Part shown: one piece after another, positions 1 to 11,746 of the stretch | How positions within the stretch are numbered: position 1 is the stretch's first letter | Layout of the letters: each line of letters begins with the position of its first letter | Assembly: GCF_026151205.1 (NCBI RefSeq) | Contig: NC_087082.1 | Coordinates: 584,401 to 648,400 of the forward strand | DNA from: Bolinopsis microptera | Taxonomy: Eukaryota > Ctenophora > Tentaculata > Lobata > Bolinopsidae | Direction of reading: 5' to 3' | DNA: 64,000 nucleotides | The notes under the pieces: generated by a model | The model's database searches: none | What the model was told of the DNA's origin: nothing | What the model saw: only the letters and a program-made list of their open reading frames with translations | Position numbers and translations under genes: made by a program

Positions 1-136
1 CGGCTAAAACCCTAAGTACTGATACTTGATGGCTGATAAATCCTAGCGTCAGAACCTCGGTATTATTATATTTGTTTAGCTGACAAGATTAATTAAGACT
101 AATATACAAAACATTTGCACTACAGTGAAGATTGTT

Positions 137-2335
137 ATGACCAAGAAGGAAACACAGTACGATAAATACCTGCGGAATGGGAGTGAGATATTTGAAATCT
201 ACTGTTCGACTGGCAACAAACATCCCATCATGTTACCCAGAGCTCCTCAACAAAAGTATGTAGACCTTTACCCTGAAGATCAGCCCGGATGTAGTTTTGA
301 AAACGACAGAAACCAGCAACTCAACTACGAGGCTGAGGTAATTGTATACAGAGCTTTAGAGAAACTGAGTAGTGAAGATTTTATTGTTCTTCATAGTTTT
401 GAATATACTCATTTCCAATATTATTTGGGAGATTTAACCCATGTCAAACGGAAATGTACAGAGTGTAAGAAGAGAGCAACTAACCGAGAAGGCGAGTGCG
501 ACTTTTTAGTGATAACACCAAACTGCTTTGTAATTATTGAAGTGAAGAATATTGGTCATATCGGGAATCAATCAGACCCTGGGTGTAACAACGATCAACA
601 GTCGCAAGCATTGGGCAAAACGTTTCAGAAATCACTGGACCAGAGGAACAAGATGGTAGAATTTGTTAAAAGATTTTGTAAACGGTTAACAGTTCTCCAG
701 TTTACCGTTTACCCTAACTTTGAAAAAACATTCAAGAAAGATTTTCAGCTAAGCAGGGATCAACTTTCGACAATTATTTTCAAAGAAGATTTGGAAGATT
801 TTAGTAATTGGTGGAAAGACAATGTAAGCGATCTTGTCTTGGATGAGCCTTTACATCCTGAGTTTCGCACCAAACATGAACATGTTAGGAACTTATTATT
901 AGCTATTTGGTGCACAGAAAAGACTAATTGTGATAAGTCCAAATGTAGTTTGGGCAAGTGTATAGTTAAAATCGGCGAACAACTGCGTTCAGGAAGATTT
1001 ACCTTTAGGAGCAATAACCCTGAAGTTATTCCATCACCCAAGATCGTCAAGGACTTTTTAGGGATAGACAACTTGACTAAACAACAATACGATTTGATAG
1101 ATTCAAATGAGACGTTATTGTGGATCAATGGACCCGCTGGAGCTGGTAAAACTGTTGTACTACTAGCTAAGATACTACAGCTAGCATTGTCAAGTGAAGA
1201 TAACAAAATTGTGCTATTCTGTGAATCTTGTAACATCGGTGACGCCATGACATCCCCACAGCATCTACAAAAGCCGCTACAAAAAGCAGGTGTTAAGCAC
1301 GTTTCTCTTGTTGTTAGAGAAATGGTTGATAAACCTGCTGATGAAATCTGGCGTAAAATAAGAGGCTATCTTAATGACAATCAAGTTGTCATAATAATGC
1401 TTAGGGATTTTAATACTGAAACTAAGCATATCGGAGGCATCGATAATACATCGCTAATAATCTTAATACGTTTATTTCAAGGAAAAGGAATTCACGTGTT
1501 TTTCGACGATATTCAAGGAGTGTTACGCATGTGGAATAAATTAAAAAAAGAAATCAATAAAAACTATGAGATATTTAAAGCATTGTTTGAACTGTCATGT
1601 TCTTGTCACGTTGGGATCTCATGTGACACGTTACAAAGCCCAATTTATGATACTGATGAGGAGGAAAGGTTGGGACATGACTCTAAACTAACGACACTTT
1701 TTAACAACAAATTATCATCTACACAGCTTGTAAGTCTATCAAAGAATTTGAGAAACACTTCTGATTTGTCGAGAACATTGTCAGTCATTCGAGAACATAT
1801 AATTGAGCCGGAAAACCACGTATCAACATTTATAAATGATTTCGCCATTTTACAAGCTCCCGGGCACTACATACATGGACCAAAAACTATAGTGCATGTT
1901 CTGCAAAAGTTTAACGAGGAACTTATATATTCTATTTTTGACAAAAAATTTAATGAATTATGTTTTGATGATATGATAGATAGTAATGATGTTGGTATTC
2001 TTTACAATGTTGGGGCTAATTTAAGTAAAACGATTGTGGATGGGATATTATTTTCAAAGGATATTACACCATGCCATGTGATGTCAACATATTCAAAAGA
2101 ATGGTCTGCAGTTATAGCACTGCAACAGGTATGTGATCGTGAAGCTGAGACACTGACTGGAGTTTCTGAAAACATTTCAATTGAATCAGAAATTTTATAT
2201 CTTGCTATGACACGAGCACGAGTTAAGTGCACAGTAATAATGTATCCTGCAAAAGGTACTATACTTGATGAATCTTATCGCATATGTAGTCTACTTGATA
2301 AGCTCAAAGACTCTGCTGAAGTAAAATATCACTAA
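137..2335 (+). CDS. NERD-nuclease / UvrD-like (SF1) helicase fusion, intronless
   Basis: Seen: one uninterrupted frame of 732 codons. The frame is open from a GTG at 125, but the first ATG is at 137, so I start there. The N-terminal part has a NERD-like PD-(D/E)XK signature: GECDF at residues 119-123 and EVKN at 135-138. A Cys-rich patch follows near residue 270. The C-terminal half carries SF1A helicase motifs: Q-motif LTKQQYDLI, Walker A GPAGAGKT (332-339), a Walker-B-like FFDDIQ (D457, D458), GISCDTLQ (493-500, motif III-like), KNLRN (536-540, motif IV-like), a motif-V-like STYSKEW, and YLAMTRAR (688-695, motif VI). Known: NERD domains joined to UvrD-type helicases occur in nucleic-acid processing and in bacterial defence proteins. 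Inference: a DNA/RNA-processing enzyme, possibly a laterally acquired or expanded innate-defence family. The absence of introns contrasts with the intron-rich genes further right. It could also be a retrocopy; no poly-A tail is visible. Cellular role unknown. Confidence 0.8.
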   Translation: MTKKETQYDKYLRNGSEIFEIYCSTGNKHPIMLPRAPQQKYVDLYPEDQPGCSFENDRNQQLNYEAEVIVYRALEKLSSEDFIVLHSFEYTHFQYYLGDLTHVKRKCTECKKRATNREGECDFLVITPNCFVIIEVKNIGHIGNQSDPGCNNDQQSQALGKTFQKSLDQRNKMVEFVKRFCKRLTVLQFTVYPNFEKTFKKDFQLSRDQLSTIIFKEDLEDFSNWWKDNVSDLVLDEPLHPEFRTKHEHVRNLLLAIWCTEKTNCDKSKCSLGKCIVKIGEQLRSGRFTFRSNNPEVIPSPKIVKDFLGIDNLTKQQYDLIDSNETLLWINGPAGAGKTVVLLAKILQLALSSEDNKIVLFCESCNIGDAMTSPQHLQKPLQKAGVKHVSLVVREMVDKPADEIWRKIRGYLNDNQVVIIMLRDFNTETKHIGGIDNTSLIILIRLFQGKGIHVFFDDIQGVLRMWNKLKKEINKNYEIFKALFELSCSCHVGISCDTLQSPIYDTDEEERLGHDSKLTTLFNNKLSSTQLVSLSKNLRNTSDLSRTLSVIREHIIEPENHVSTFINDFAILQAPGHYIHGPKTIVHVLQKFNEELIYSIFDKKFNELCFDDMIDSNDVGILYNVGANLSKTIVDGILFSKDITPCHVMSTYSKEWSAVIALQQVCDREAETLTGVSENISIESEILYLAMTRARVKCTVIMYPAKGTILDESYRICSLLDKLKDSAEVKYH

Positions 2336-2958
2336 CACTTCAAACTTTAAAATACAATTTATTAACTGAACCGGATTAATTAATTAACTAGGGATTTAAA
2401 TATATTGTGAATAAACATCGGTATAATTTGAAAAGTATAAGGCCTGATGTTGTACTATTTTATCTTCGCTTGTAGTTGATGATATGATTGAGCCAGGACA
2501 CAGACACAGTTGCAGTGACTTTGTCAGTTTAACAGAATATTTATCATATATATGTAAAAATTGGATTATAACTGTTTTATTAAGTTATTATAACGTGTAA
2601 CAACTGCTTTATAATTATCACTTTACAACATCTAAAATTAAATATCCGTCTAAATCCGGTTTCAGCCCTGGTCCGGTTTAAAAGCTGCTGGAAATCAACC
2701 GGAAATTGCAAACCGTCCAGAGATAATACACGAACACTGCAATACCATGATATAAGAAAAGTAGTTCTGTTATTGTTCTGGACATCGTTGTTAAGTACGC
2801 CGAAAAACCGATCGAAAATACGCCGTTTGTCAAAATTCTAAGAAATACGTGGAATACGGCCCATTTTGCGGTTTCAAAAAAAATTTGTTTGATGTTAAAT
2901 TTTGTCCAAATACGCACTTATTTCTTGCGATAAACGTATCCGCAAAGTACGCAAGTAC
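2336..2958. other. Intergenic stretch, no gene seen
   Basis: AT-rich sequence between the helicase gene and the 3' tail of a LINE fragment. Only short non-conserved frames are present. Confidence 0.5.
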
Positions 2959-2959
2959 T

Positions 2960-4110
2960 TAGATTGATTGATTGATTGAGGAGCACTACCCGAAGGCATT
3001 ACTCGGCACTAACGCCTTAAAATCTTTAATTACAATCAAATATAAATATATGCACACAATGTATAAAGTATTAATAATGTATGAAATATGATTATGCTAT
3101 TAGCAAATTTAAATAGTAGTATTAAGAATTTTAAATAACTCTTATCTCTTGACATAAATTTAGAACAGCGACACAGGGTCTGAAGAATGCGCGGTGATAT
3201 TTTTATCTTTTAAAAGTTGTAAATGACAGTGAAATTGCGCGGTGTCGATAGCATTGTAAAAAATGCTCGAAGATAGTCATATTTTGTTATGAGGTTAAAG
3301 TTTTGTTGCTCGTTATTATGATCAACGTATGTTGTACCAAATTATTTAAATTTCTAAAAGTACGAAATTTGAGTTGTCCCAGTCCTTGTCATCCGGTTTA
3401 TGTGCTTGTGCAGTAAGCACATGCTTGTTGACTGTAGACTTGAATGAATTTAGGAATTTGTCTTGTAGGCAAGTGGTGACATATTTTATGTCCTTGTTAA
3501 TAATGTTGACTGTTTGGTTATATAACTTAGGCCCAATGTAAGAAATGCTCTTGTCTGAATTACATAAACGGTTAAATGGTACTGCAAAGAACTCAGGTTC
3601 TCTTCTAGGTGCGTTTAAGTTTGAAACAGTGAACATTCTTATAATATTTGGTGGTGCAGTGTTAGAATAAACTTTGTGCATTAAGCATAATATACATTTA
3701 GCTATCACGTTCGGTAAAGCTAATACTTCTAGTTTATTGAAAATTTCCTTTGTGTGTGAAGGTGTGCTATTCAGATCTTTGTCATAAAAATAGCGGTGGT
3801 ATTGGTTATCTGCAGCGCGAATGCCCTTTTTCTGGGCCGAGAAGACTCTTTTAACGGAGTTTAGCGATCTTGTTCCCCAAACTGTGCAGCAGTAGTACAA
3901 GTGAGACTGAACAAAGCTGTTGTATATCAACTTGAGTGCTTTGTTAGGTACTGAGCCTTTGAGTTTGTAGAGAATACCCGCATTTCTAGATACTTTAGTG
4001 GCTAAATGTCTAATGTGGTGGGCCCAATTTAGCTTAGTATCAATGATCACGCCAAGAAACTTTTCGTGATAACTTTGCTTTAGTCGCTCACCTCCCATGT
4101 TAATTGACGA
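2960..4110 (-). mobile_element. 5'-truncated CR1-like non-LTR retrotransposon (RT C-terminus and 3' UTR)
   Basis: Seen: a minus-strand frame (to 3346) encodes the C-terminal part of a CR1/Jockey-type ORF2, with NMGGERLKQSYHEKFLGV, IIDTKLNWAHHI, and SFVQSHLYYCCTVWGT. The catalytic RT core is absent because the fragment begins just before the thumb-like region, at about 4110. The 3' UTR runs down to a short (ATCA)n tail at 2960-2978 (TGAT repeats on the plus strand), typical of CR1/L2-like 3' ends. A GC-rich block at 4131-4150 next to the 5' break is nearly identical to a block at 17925-17945, beside the 3' break of the fuller element at 18-20.8 kb. Inference: dead fragment. Confidence 0.75.
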
Positions 4111-4215
4111 TGTCAATTCATGGCAGCTCGGCGCGGCACAGTAGCGCATCTCGCCGATCTAGCCAGGAATTGAGGAATTCCAGCAAGATACGCGCCAAAA
4201 GACGCGCAGTTGCGG

Positions 4216-4495
4216 AGTGATGTCAACGATTACTTTACACACTGATATCATTATAATTTGGCGTGACACACGTGTAATAGTAGAAATTACTAAGCAAGAA
4301 GTATACTTTTACAGGATTGACTTCGTGCAGTGATGTCAATGATTTCTTTGAGTTTGAGCACACCGATGTCATTATAATTTGGCGTAACCTGTGATATATA
4401 TATAATAGTCTGAAAAGGAAAAAAACATGGAGATTGTAGAAATTACCTAATTACTAGACAAGGAGTATACATTTACAGGATTGACTTCGTGCAAT
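4216..4495 (+). repeat. Two-copy diverged direct repeat
   Basis: A block starting GTGATGTCAA and ending TTACAGGATTGACTTCGTGC occurs at about 4216-4330 and again, longer and diverged, at about 4331-4495. Both contain CATTATAATTTGGCGT. The rest of 4150-5275 shows no recognisable gene. Confidence 0.6.
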
Positions 4496-5277
4496 CTTTC
4501 AAGACGGTAATCACATTCAACCGAAAGAACGCGAAATAGATTCGTTCTGACCTATGATATACTTTTTCCTCATCAAGGGTGTACACATGAGACAGCGGGA
4601 CTATTATTAACCCTATTAACGGGACCATTATTAACCTTGCGCAAGTTTGTACAATACCTTATAATAATAACAAATAATTATATTCTCATCTCGGTAACTT
4701 TTTAAACGTTCATGAAGGCAGTTTTCGACAGAATGGCAACTTGTAATCAGTGTTCATTGTCATGTTAAAGGTTTCCTTTATACAAGTGGTAGCTTAGGCC
4801 AACTTAATTATACTGTGTCATAACAGAGTATTTAATATTATTATGCGGCAAGTATCAGTATTTATGCGGCAATGCAAGGAATAAAAGCAAAAGAATCACA
4901 ATGTTAATTGTTCACTCTCCGACCTTCCGCACCCTGACAGAACAGATTGTCCTTGCATGGTTTTACCATTACAACATGATGAATTAGGTAAAACTATAGC
5001 CGAGCACTCCCCAGCAAAAACGTGACCAATGCAATTCAATGTAATTCTACCATATCTATCAATCGTGTTAATGAACACAAAAGCCGGAGGTACACCGGTA
5101 AATATAATCAAGTGGAAAAAGGTGGTAGACATATCACAAAATCTTTGTTAACTTTCATATTCTAATAATTGGGAACAATTTGATTACATACTTTAAAGAG
5201 AACAGTACATGATCAATGATGGAGACATTCGTAAACTATTGACAAATAGATTTACGAGAGTGCTATGGCCAGTACCA

Positions 5278-7890
5278 AATACATACATACATGTTACATG
5301 GCGAGATCTCCATCCAAAAGGATTAGTCTGCGTCATCTGCGTCATTACTTTGTATTATACAACTTCGGCGGGTAATATTTCTCCATCCTTTTCGATCTGC
5401 AGCCAATCTTCTCATACAATCAATCGTGAGTCCATTACGATCCAATCTCTGCTCAGCATCTTCAATAAATACATCATTTAAGCTCTTCCTAGGCCTGCCT
5501 CTTGATCGTTTCCCATGCTTGGGTTTCCATTCAAGTAGATAGTTAGGTAACCGATCTTCAGGCATTCTACTGACATGTCCAAACCAACGTAGCCGTTTTG
5601 TTGCTATTATGTCAGTAAGAGCAGTTATTGAAGCCCTTCTTAAAACATCTTCATTTCTTACTCGATGGAACCACCTCACTCTCAGGATTCTGCGTAAGCA
5701 GTACTGATGGAAAGACTCTAATCTTCTTGTCTGCACTTGAGTCGTGTTCCATATCTCACTTCCATAGGTCAGAATGGTAAGAACAGCTGCGATGTAGATT
5801 CGCACTTTGTTGTTAATGCTTATGTTCTTATTCTTCCAAATGTTATTGAGTTGGTTAAAAGCTCCGGTTGCTTTTCCAATCCTGACACTTATTTCTTTAT
5901 CGATCTTGCCATCCGATGTAATTTTGGCACCCAAATAAGTGAATTGAGTGACCTGCTTTGCAGAGTTTCCATCGACAGTAATATCTATGGTCCTATTCTC
6001 TGGGAGTGGGTGCTGCGACGTATCTTTCCCAATTACCATGATCTCTGTTTTCTTTGCGTTCATCTTTAAACCCCCAAGCCCACAGTATTTCGCAATATTG
6101 TCCGTTGTTTCTTGCAGTCCCTCGACAGTGTCATCCATGCCTGCTATGTCATCAGCATAGTCCAAATCAATGACACATTTTTCCGGTTGTCTGGAACTTT
6201 GTCTGTACTGAAGAGTAAAACCACGCGATATATTTTTAAACTTCTCGGCAAGTTCTAATCCCCAGTTAAGTACAAGGTTGAAAATGGGAGGCCCTTGCAC
6301 ATCACCTTGTCCAGTCCCCGAATCGACATCAAACCATCTTGTCAATTCCCCATTGACACGAACTGCACTTTCAGTTGCTCTAAAGAACGCTTTGAAAACA
6401 TTGATGTATTTTGTTGGAAGACCATAATGTTCAAAAGCTTTCCAAATAAAGTCACGATTGATTGAATCAAAAGCAGCTTTAAAATCAATAAAGTTTATAT
6501 ACAAAGGGACGTTGAATTCTATACAATTGTGTATTATACAATGAAGGGAGTATAGCTGATCTATACAAGAACGGTTTCTCCTGAAACCACACTGATTTTC
6601 TCTAAGTAACTTTTCAAGCCCATTACTTAGTCTTTTTAACAACACGATTTGAAATAACTTCGATACGGTGGAGCGTAGAGTTATCCCTCTGTTGTTGTTG
6701 CAATATGTGAGGTCCCCTTTCTTTGGGATGATGGTGATGATTCCTTTCCTCCAATCACTAGGAATATCCTCACTTTTCCATACAGTTTCAAACAAATCTT
6801 TTAACCAAGGCAGAAGTCCAGGAGAACCGTACTTTAACTGCTCATTTGAAATTTCATCAATTCCAGCACTTTTGTAGTTCTTCAACTTCTTGATAGCTTC
6901 CTCAATTTCAAACAAGGACGGTGGCTCATCATCATTACTAAGATATTCAAAAGAAAGTACCTTTTCGTCCTCATCCAATAGAGAGAAATCCACCGCATCT
7001 GCTGCTGGCGTCAAGAGTTCTTCAAAATATTCGGCCCAGCGATGTGACTGAGCTTCGGGATCTGATATAAGTGTCCCATTCTTATCCCGCACTGCCGCAG
7101 ATCTGTTTACTCTCTTGTTTGTAAGGGATTTTATTTTCTGCCAAACATCTCTTTGTTGACCCTGCTTGGCAGCCTCTTCCAATTCCTCAGCTACTCTAAC
7201 AGCCCAGGCATTATCATCTCTTTTACAGTTCTGCCTAACAAGACCGTTAATCTGCGAGTACTTAGCACGATTCTCAGCAGTACTAGGTTTCTTTTTAATC
7301 TCACCTCGTTCTTTTAGGAGATTCTTAGTATCCTTTGAGAGGTGTTCTGTTCTCTTTTTCCGGCCCCTTTCACCCAGAACTTCAAACGAGACATCAGTTA
7401 TAATGTCTCTCAATTTCTTCCATTGTTCTTCTAAAGGAGAGTTTCCAAGCTCCTGATCGTTGGTATAGTATTTTTCAGCTATTTTGTTACTATATTCCTG
7501 GCTCTTAGATCTATCACGCAAGTTCTCTAAAGCAGGCTGTCTTACACGCTTCTTTCTTTTCTGTGGACACTTAAGCTTAATAGATACATATCCTCTTACC
7601 AGATAGTGAGTAGTATTTATATCTGCTCCTCTCATGCTCCTGACATCAAGCAATGAATGGCTCCATCTCGTTGAAATACAAATATGGTCAATTTGAGTGA
7701 CGGTGTTACCATTTGGGGATCTCCATGTTGTCTTGTGGATATCCTTGTGTTCAAAAAGTGTGCCTCCGATCGTCAGCTGGTGCATAGTACAGAAATCTAG
7801 CATCCGTTTTCCGTTATCATTGGATTCTGTGTGATATGAGTGTTTTCCTATAACACCAGGGTGAGCATCAGTGTCCCTTACCAAATACAC
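5278..7890 (-). mobile_element. 5'-truncated RTE-like non-LTR retrotransposon
   Basis: Seen: a minus-strand frame of 855 codons (7890 to 5323) with the C-terminal end of an APE endonuclease, a full reverse transcriptase and the RTE-type C-terminal region. RT landmarks are NRGITLRSTVSKLF, QCGFRRNRSC, INFIDFKAAFDSI, SGTGQGDVQGPPIFNLVLNW and the catalytic LDYADDIAG. Downstream come YLGAKITSDG and RLRWFGHVSRMPEDRLP, which are usual in RTE/BovB-like proteins. The 3' end at about 5278 carries ATGT repeats. The frame starts inside the endonuclease (DAHPGV), and the usual SDH catalytic triad near the EN end reads TTH, so the endonuclease is both truncated and mutated. Inference: a fairly recent dead-on-arrival insertion, since the RT frame still has no stop. 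Confidence 0.88.
5323..7890 (-). pseudogene. RTE-like EN (partial) + reverse transcriptase ORF
   Basis: Open frame of the truncated RTE-like element. No genuine start codon is expected at 7890: the residues there belong to the middle of the endonuclease domain. The RT active site YADD is intact. The protein ends with an Asp-rich tail (SNDADDAD). Confidence 0.8.
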
Positions 7891-8650
7891 AAATCACTAA
7901 TCATGATTCCTAGCTTTGAATTTACCCGGGAACCCCGGGCTTTGTGTTCTCAAACAGTCGTTATATTAATATGAGACTTAAGTTAATTTTAATAATATTC
8001 AATTGATACGTGTATGAAAACCTAAAACGGGGTCCCCAGGTAATAAGACTCGATCGATTAGATATTTCAACGATTTCGATACGAGAGGTATTTATTATAC
8101 CTCATGCTACTGCTAGCTATGCATTTTCGTATAATACAGCTCAGAATGACATTAACTGCGGAGCACCGTACTAAGTTTCTACAACAAGGTCTATACTAAA
8201 CATGCGAAGATGATTAATCACTCAACACTCAACACATAACATACTTAAACACGTATACTTCAAGTAGTCCTTAGTGACTATTTAGAATCCAAACCCAAAC
8301 TAGAGTGTAGAGCGTATGTTTAAAACCCTAATCCGTACGAGAAATAAGACCAACATCCTTATTTGGTCATACCACCTGGTCATTATAAAGAGGTTCATAA
8401 AACCAAAACATATCCAAATAATTTTTGATCAATTAGGCTTAATTGACGTTCATAAGGCTCAATAACAACCAAACAATTTGTCAAGTCTCAAGAAGAGCCA
8501 TCTTCATAATGTAGATGGCATGGTGGACGGTGGTCAGCTCCAGGTCTTTGTATCTGGAAGACGTATCTCTATGCTTTCTCCATGTATTAGTTAAGCAAGC
8601 TATAGGAATTCCTTGTAATCTCCTGGGCTGGTTGTTGAGTTGGTGGATGT
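7891..8650. other. No gene seen
   Basis: AT-rich sequence with no conserved frame. It contains GGTCCCC-type motifs near 7925-7945 and 8030-8040 that resemble the ends of a small dispersed repeat seen at 11206-11279, 13795-13880 and 47922-48004. Confidence 0.4.
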
Positions 8651-8652
8651 GA

Positions 8653-9266
8653 TTAATTAAGGATAGAAGGTCTCCTATTATATATATAATACACGTCGTT
8701 CCTGTAGCAAGTAGGGATATCGGGAAAGACGATGTTCTGCAGATTGAGATCTTCCCAGGAGGTCTTCGTGATCTTGAAAAGGGTTATTTCGAGTGATGTT
8801 GTGTCACCGAACAGTTGCTTGGAGACAGATCCTCTGACAAGCTCCGCCTCCAGGACGTGATGTCTGCAGGCCATCCAGAGAATCTGTTGATTGAGGAGCT
8901 GCTGAAGAATAGTACCTGCTTTTTTGTGAACTCCAGTATTGAATGTCTTATCAAATCCAACGGCTATTATTTTATCTGCTAGGCTACGGTCGTCGAGCAT
9001 CTTCTTCACTTTGTCTGCTTCGTCCTAGTCCCTGTAGAGTCACTCGTCTTACAGATTGCGAGTATCTTGTTCTCCTCATCTTGTTCTAGGACCACAGCCA
9101 GTCTGTTTACTTTGCTAAATCCTCCGAGGTCTGCTAGGAGTTTTCCGTCGAAATTTATCTGTCTGACATTGGACGTAAAGTCTCTTTTGATATTTGCTGC
9201 TTGCTTTGATCGGACTGAGGCTCTGTGACGACTTGCAGTGGACTCTGAGAGAGATAACAGCTTCAT
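8653..9266 (-). pseudogene. Frameshifted transposase-like relic
   Basis: Seen: two overlapping minus-strand frames. The upstream one (9266-9006) has NFDGKLLADLGGFSKVNRLAVV and ends CKTSDSTGTRTKQ. The next (9009-8653) has VGFDKTFNTGVHKKAG and ILWMACRHHVLEAELVRG. Read together they follow the order DGK..L - RLAV - sGTG - FDxTxxNTG - ILWxACRHHxxE, a combination I associate with a widespread invertebrate transposon-derived protein family. I cannot name its superfamily. The join near 9006-9010 needs a frameshift, and both termini are missing. Inference: inactive. Confidence 0.55.
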
Positions 9267-9319
9267 ATCCCCGTGTATTTACCGAGCAGTGAGATGCAGT
9301 GTCTCCTTGAACTGTCACT

Positions 9320-10145
9320 GAGGGAAAGAAAATAAGATACTACGTGTGAAAATGAGATAATGTTCAACTTCTATCATGAAATTACCAAGGAGATGACAGT
9401 AAATTATTCACAAATCTGATTTATTTTTAACTAACGATGAACATGCAAGAAGGCTTTTAGTTTTAATAACCAGGGTTTAAGCCAGGCAGGATAGTTAAAT
9501 AGTATATACCTGATTTTGAGAGAAACAACCAGACTGCAGCCAAGACTGATAGCAAGACGAATGAACTCCGCAAATTTCTGGTCAAAAATAGACCGTCTTA
9601 GTTTATTGTAGATCCCCTGCTGAGAAATAAGTGTGCGTTCAGAATCTATATAAAACCCATTTATTACGGCTTCTAGCATAGCCGTTCTGTTTAGCGTAAA
9701 AATCGATTGGGATTTTAATAGCTAAGTCTAATAATATCCCAGTTACGTTGGATGAGTTGCATGTATAAAAATTGTTCAAAAAGTGATTGATTACGTAATA
9801 TAAAGTGATTACGTGTACGTAATATGCAAACAAAATACAAATTCATGAGATAAGTGCGTGGCTGTATTGACGTTGATTGATCCATGTTACTTGTTATATG
9901 CAATGTGGTATCTTGAAAATTCCTAACACGTTCAAGTTGTAATATAAACTAGTGTCCTAAACAGTCAACATTCTTCTTAAATTTTTGACGGAAATGACCA
10001 GTAAGTAAAGAAAAAATCAAATATTTTAACCGGAACATCAAAACTATCGTCTTCAACCGGCGAGGTTTTCTTTTTCATTAAAACTAGTAACTTAGTAGGG
10101 TTACCAGTTTTGATGAAACTAATTTGCCAAGTTCACTTTAAGTTA
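9320..10145. other. No gene seen
   Basis: AT-rich spacer with short frames only. Nothing recognisable before the left target-site duplicate of the foldback element at 10146. Confidence 0.45.
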
Positions 10146-10153
10146 CCATTTTC

Positions 10154-11472
10154 GGCACTATCCGTCGCGGAGTAGAGTCCGCGGCGGAGCCGCCGGACTC
10201 CGAGCGGACTCCAGCGGAGCCGCCGGACTCCGAGCGGACTCCGGCGGTGCTCCGCCAAAATGTATTTACACTGGACTCGAGTACATTTTGGCGGACTCCG
10301 AGCGGAGCCGAGCGGACTCCGAGCGGACTTTAAAGTCCGCCGCGGACTCCGAGCGGCGGCTCGGCGGAGTGTCCGCCGCGGACTAAGCCACTAGGCGGAC
10401 TCCGGTCCGCCGCGGACTCCGGCGGAGTGCTTGGCGGACTCCGCCGGACCTCTCCGCCAGACTTGAATCCGGCGGAGTCCGGCGGAGCTTGGCGGAGTCC
10501 GCCAGCTCGGCGGACTCCGCTCGGAGTCCGCCGGACTCCAACAGAGTCCACTGACTTCCGACTTCCGACCCTCGGCTAAATTTGTCACGTGACATACAAC
10601 ATAGCCAATAGCATTTTGCGATATTGTGGTCAGATGATAAACCTTAACCATTACCCTCACAATGTCAATAGTGTACAACTCTAGTCCTAACTTTGACCCT
10701 ATAATGTATAAACGTTGACCCTAACACCTAACCCTCCACCAAACAGCCAGCAGCGAAATATCAATGTCATTGACTGGTCACGTGACCAAAACAATTTTTG
10801 TCATATTATCTCATATAGGGAAGCGTTTTTAGTTTTACCCTACACGTTGCATGTGGCGTCATTCGGCCGGATCCCAGCAAGCAAAAATACGTCGACCATC
10901 ACAGGACGACGCCAGCACTCTCTACGCTCGTCGAGCTCCGATCGTCCTGTGACGAAGTAAGGACGAAGCCTGAGGTCCTCAGGTAACATCGACCACCGAT
11001 TGAAAATTCAGAGATTTTTTGACATAAAGGTCAAATGTAAAACTAAAATCTTGATGTTAATTGATTGACGACGCGACGTCAATTTTTGAGCACAGCGCGA
11101 GCGCATGCGGAAAAGGACCGCGTAGCTAGTCAAGATGTTGATAAATATTTGGCTTGTGGCGCGATGTGTTGCTCTAAGTCTAACTATAGCCCTCTCGCTT
11201 GCAGTTACTGGGCCGCGCTCAGCCTGTCATTCCGCCTAATCTCTATTAACAATATTAAAGCCTGGGGTCCTCAGGTAAGCTTGCAGTAGCGCGCGACCGC
11301 CGGAGGCGGAAATGACCTGGTTAGCTAGGTAAACGCGATGTGCCTTGTAGGATGAAATCCTACTAGCTGACGCCACTCGCAGCTGTGCTGCTCGCTGTAC
11401 GTCAGCGATCGAAATTTATACGCGTATCACCCGTTAAGATGTGCCACCCGACGTGCCACACAATTTTTCTCC
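10154..11472 (+). repeat. Left arm of foldback element
   Basis: Inverted copy of 11747-13020. It carries one extra 82-bp block (74-bp insert plus a duplicated CTTGCAGT) relative to the right arm. Confidence 0.85.
11206..11279 (+). mobile_element. 74-bp nested mini-insertion with CTTGCAGT duplication
   Basis: The left foldback arm has CTTGCAGT at 11198-11205 and again at 11280-11287, flanking a 74-bp block that starts TACTGGGCCGCGC and ends CCTCAGGTAAG. The right arm has a single CTTGCAGT (reverse-complemented near 11980) and lacks the block, so it is an empty-site control. Related blocks: 47922-48004 (inverted) and, more diverged, 13795-13880. Confidence 0.7.
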
Positions 11473-11746
11473 AAAAAGGTATAACAAATTTGGTATTGTG
11501 AAAATTCTCACAGTCTCTAGAAAACAGTGCAGGTACAAAATTTTTTTAAATCCAAGCAACTTTATTTTTATCGTGCACCCCCTATAAGAAGAAACCTAGC
11601 CAGAGTGGAAGTCGGCGCCCTCATTAAATTTTTGGAGAAAATCGCTCGCGCTCGCCAAAATTTGTTGGACCAGGACGATGTCCTAGCCTGGCAGCTCATT
11701 GCGCGTCGCAACGAGCTTCGTTGTTCTTCGACGTGCGACGAGCAAC

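Noticed and set aside
125..136. GTG start for the helicase ORF
   Set aside because: In a nuclear animal gene translation should begin at ATG; the first in-frame ATG is at 137.
760..2232. Antisense frames over the helicase gene
   Set aside because: Shadow frames of the coding strand with no recognisable domain.
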